Source: Bacteroidota bacterium (GTDB lineage Bacteria > Bacteroidota > Bacteroidia > Bacteroidales > VadinHA17). From it: 7,178 nt of DNA. The DNA is taken from NCBI GenBank assembly GCA_030631445.1, contig DAOVLD010000085.1, positions 1 to 7,178 on the forward strand. The letters are read 5' to 3'. Positions 6,917 through 7,178 of this stretch are shown in pieces. The position numbers and the translations under genes are program-made. How positions within the stretch are numbered: position 1 is the stretch's first letter; every line of letters starts with the position of its first letter. The notes under the pieces are model-generated. The model worked only from the letters and a program-made list of their open reading frames with translations, was not told the origin of the DNA and ran no database searches.

Positions 6917-7178
6917 CTACTTCAACTTATACTGTTTTAATAATTCTTGTAGTTTTTCTCCCAACTTATGTAGCTCGGTAACTGATGTTTCAGACTGTTT
7001 TGTGCTGGTAGCAGTTTGCACACTGGCTTCTTTGATGCTTTCCATTGCAATTGTAATCTGCTCCATACCAACCAGTTGCTGTTGACTTGAAGCAGCTATT
7101 TGAATGGTTGCCTGAACAGCTTCTGTTATACTTTCCGAAAGCACTTCAATCGCTTCCCCTGCTGTTGTTGAAAGTTTC
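6917..7178 (-). CDS. Methyl-accepting chemotaxis protein, C-terminal fragment (N-terminus beyond window)
   Basis: The frame is open from the right edge to a TAG at 6917-6919, giving about 87 residues. The GTG at 7144 is simply an internal Val codon, because coding-like sequence continues upstream of it (LSTTAGEAIEVLSESITEA). The fragment is a continuous Ala/Ser/Gln/Glu-rich helix, typical of the descending arm of the MCP cytoplasmic coiled coil: QIAASSQQQLVGMEQI, then AMESIKEASVQT, then a leucine-rich tail ending LLKQYKLK. The ASSQQQ segment fits the MH2 methylation region, where CheR methylates and CheB demethylates or deamidates Glu/Gln. The C-terminus lacks an NWETF-like CheR/CheB tethering pentapeptide. 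The sensor domain, any membrane segments and the kinase-control tip lie outside the window. It is first in the visible operon and presumably feeds the CheA that follows. The style of the tail resembles MCPs of Frz/ACF-type clusters (from memory). Confidence 0.88.
   Translation of the reverse strand, partial: KLSTTAGEAIEVLSESITEAVQATIQIAASSQQQLVGMEQITIAMESIKEASVQTATSTKQSETSVTELHKLGEKLQELLKQYKLK

Noticed and set aside
6917..7144. A separate 75-residue small gene starting at the GTG at 7144
   Set aside because: The same frame stays open to the window edge with MCP-like sequence upstream of that codon, so this is the tail of a larger receptor.

Overview
The window is one co-directional gene cluster, entirely on the minus strand, encoding a chemosensory (Che-type) signalling system. 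In transcription order (right to left) it holds: the C-terminal end of a methyl-accepting chemotaxis protein (MCP); a CheA histidine kinase with a C-terminal receiver (REC) domain; a small four-helix-bundle protein of the S23 / 23S-rRNA-intervening-sequence family; a CheB methylesterase; and a very large hybrid histidine kinase whose C-terminus runs off the left edge. No plus-strand gene is convincing. There is no gene-free stretch over 300 bases; the four spacers are 46 to 72 bases long.

The organism looks like a member of the Bacteroidota / Ignavibacteriota / Chlorobi group. This is an inference from moderately AT-rich DNA, AT-rich leaders with no Shine-Dalgarno motif before cheA, cheB and the hybrid kinase, abundant hybrid sensor kinases, a free-standing four-helix-bundle gene, and short intergenic repeats of the CCCGAAAC type. 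No phylogenetic test could be run.

How the parts fit: the MCP controls CheA. CheA autophosphorylates through its HPt domain (His54) and can pass phosphate to its own C-terminal REC (Asp717), to the REC of CheB (Asp54), and possibly to the N-terminal REC (Asp55) of the hybrid kinase. The visible part of the operon has no cheY, so the REC-first hybrid kinase (REC, GAF, PAS, HisKA, HATPase, REC, REC) is a plausible output that links the chemosensory array to a multistep phosphorelay. The architecture resembles Frz/Wsp-like or alternative-cellular-function systems more than a simple flagellar Che system.

The most unusual part is about 4046-4480. There a markedly AT-rich gene (about 27% GC by hand count) with its own GGAG ribosome binding site sits between cheA and cheB and is flanked by inverted clusters of the hexamer AATGAC. 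This looks like a small inserted cassette. A second, unrelated repeat family, containing a shared 13-mer TGTTTCGGGTTTT, occupies the two spacers just upstream of cheA and of the hybrid kinase.
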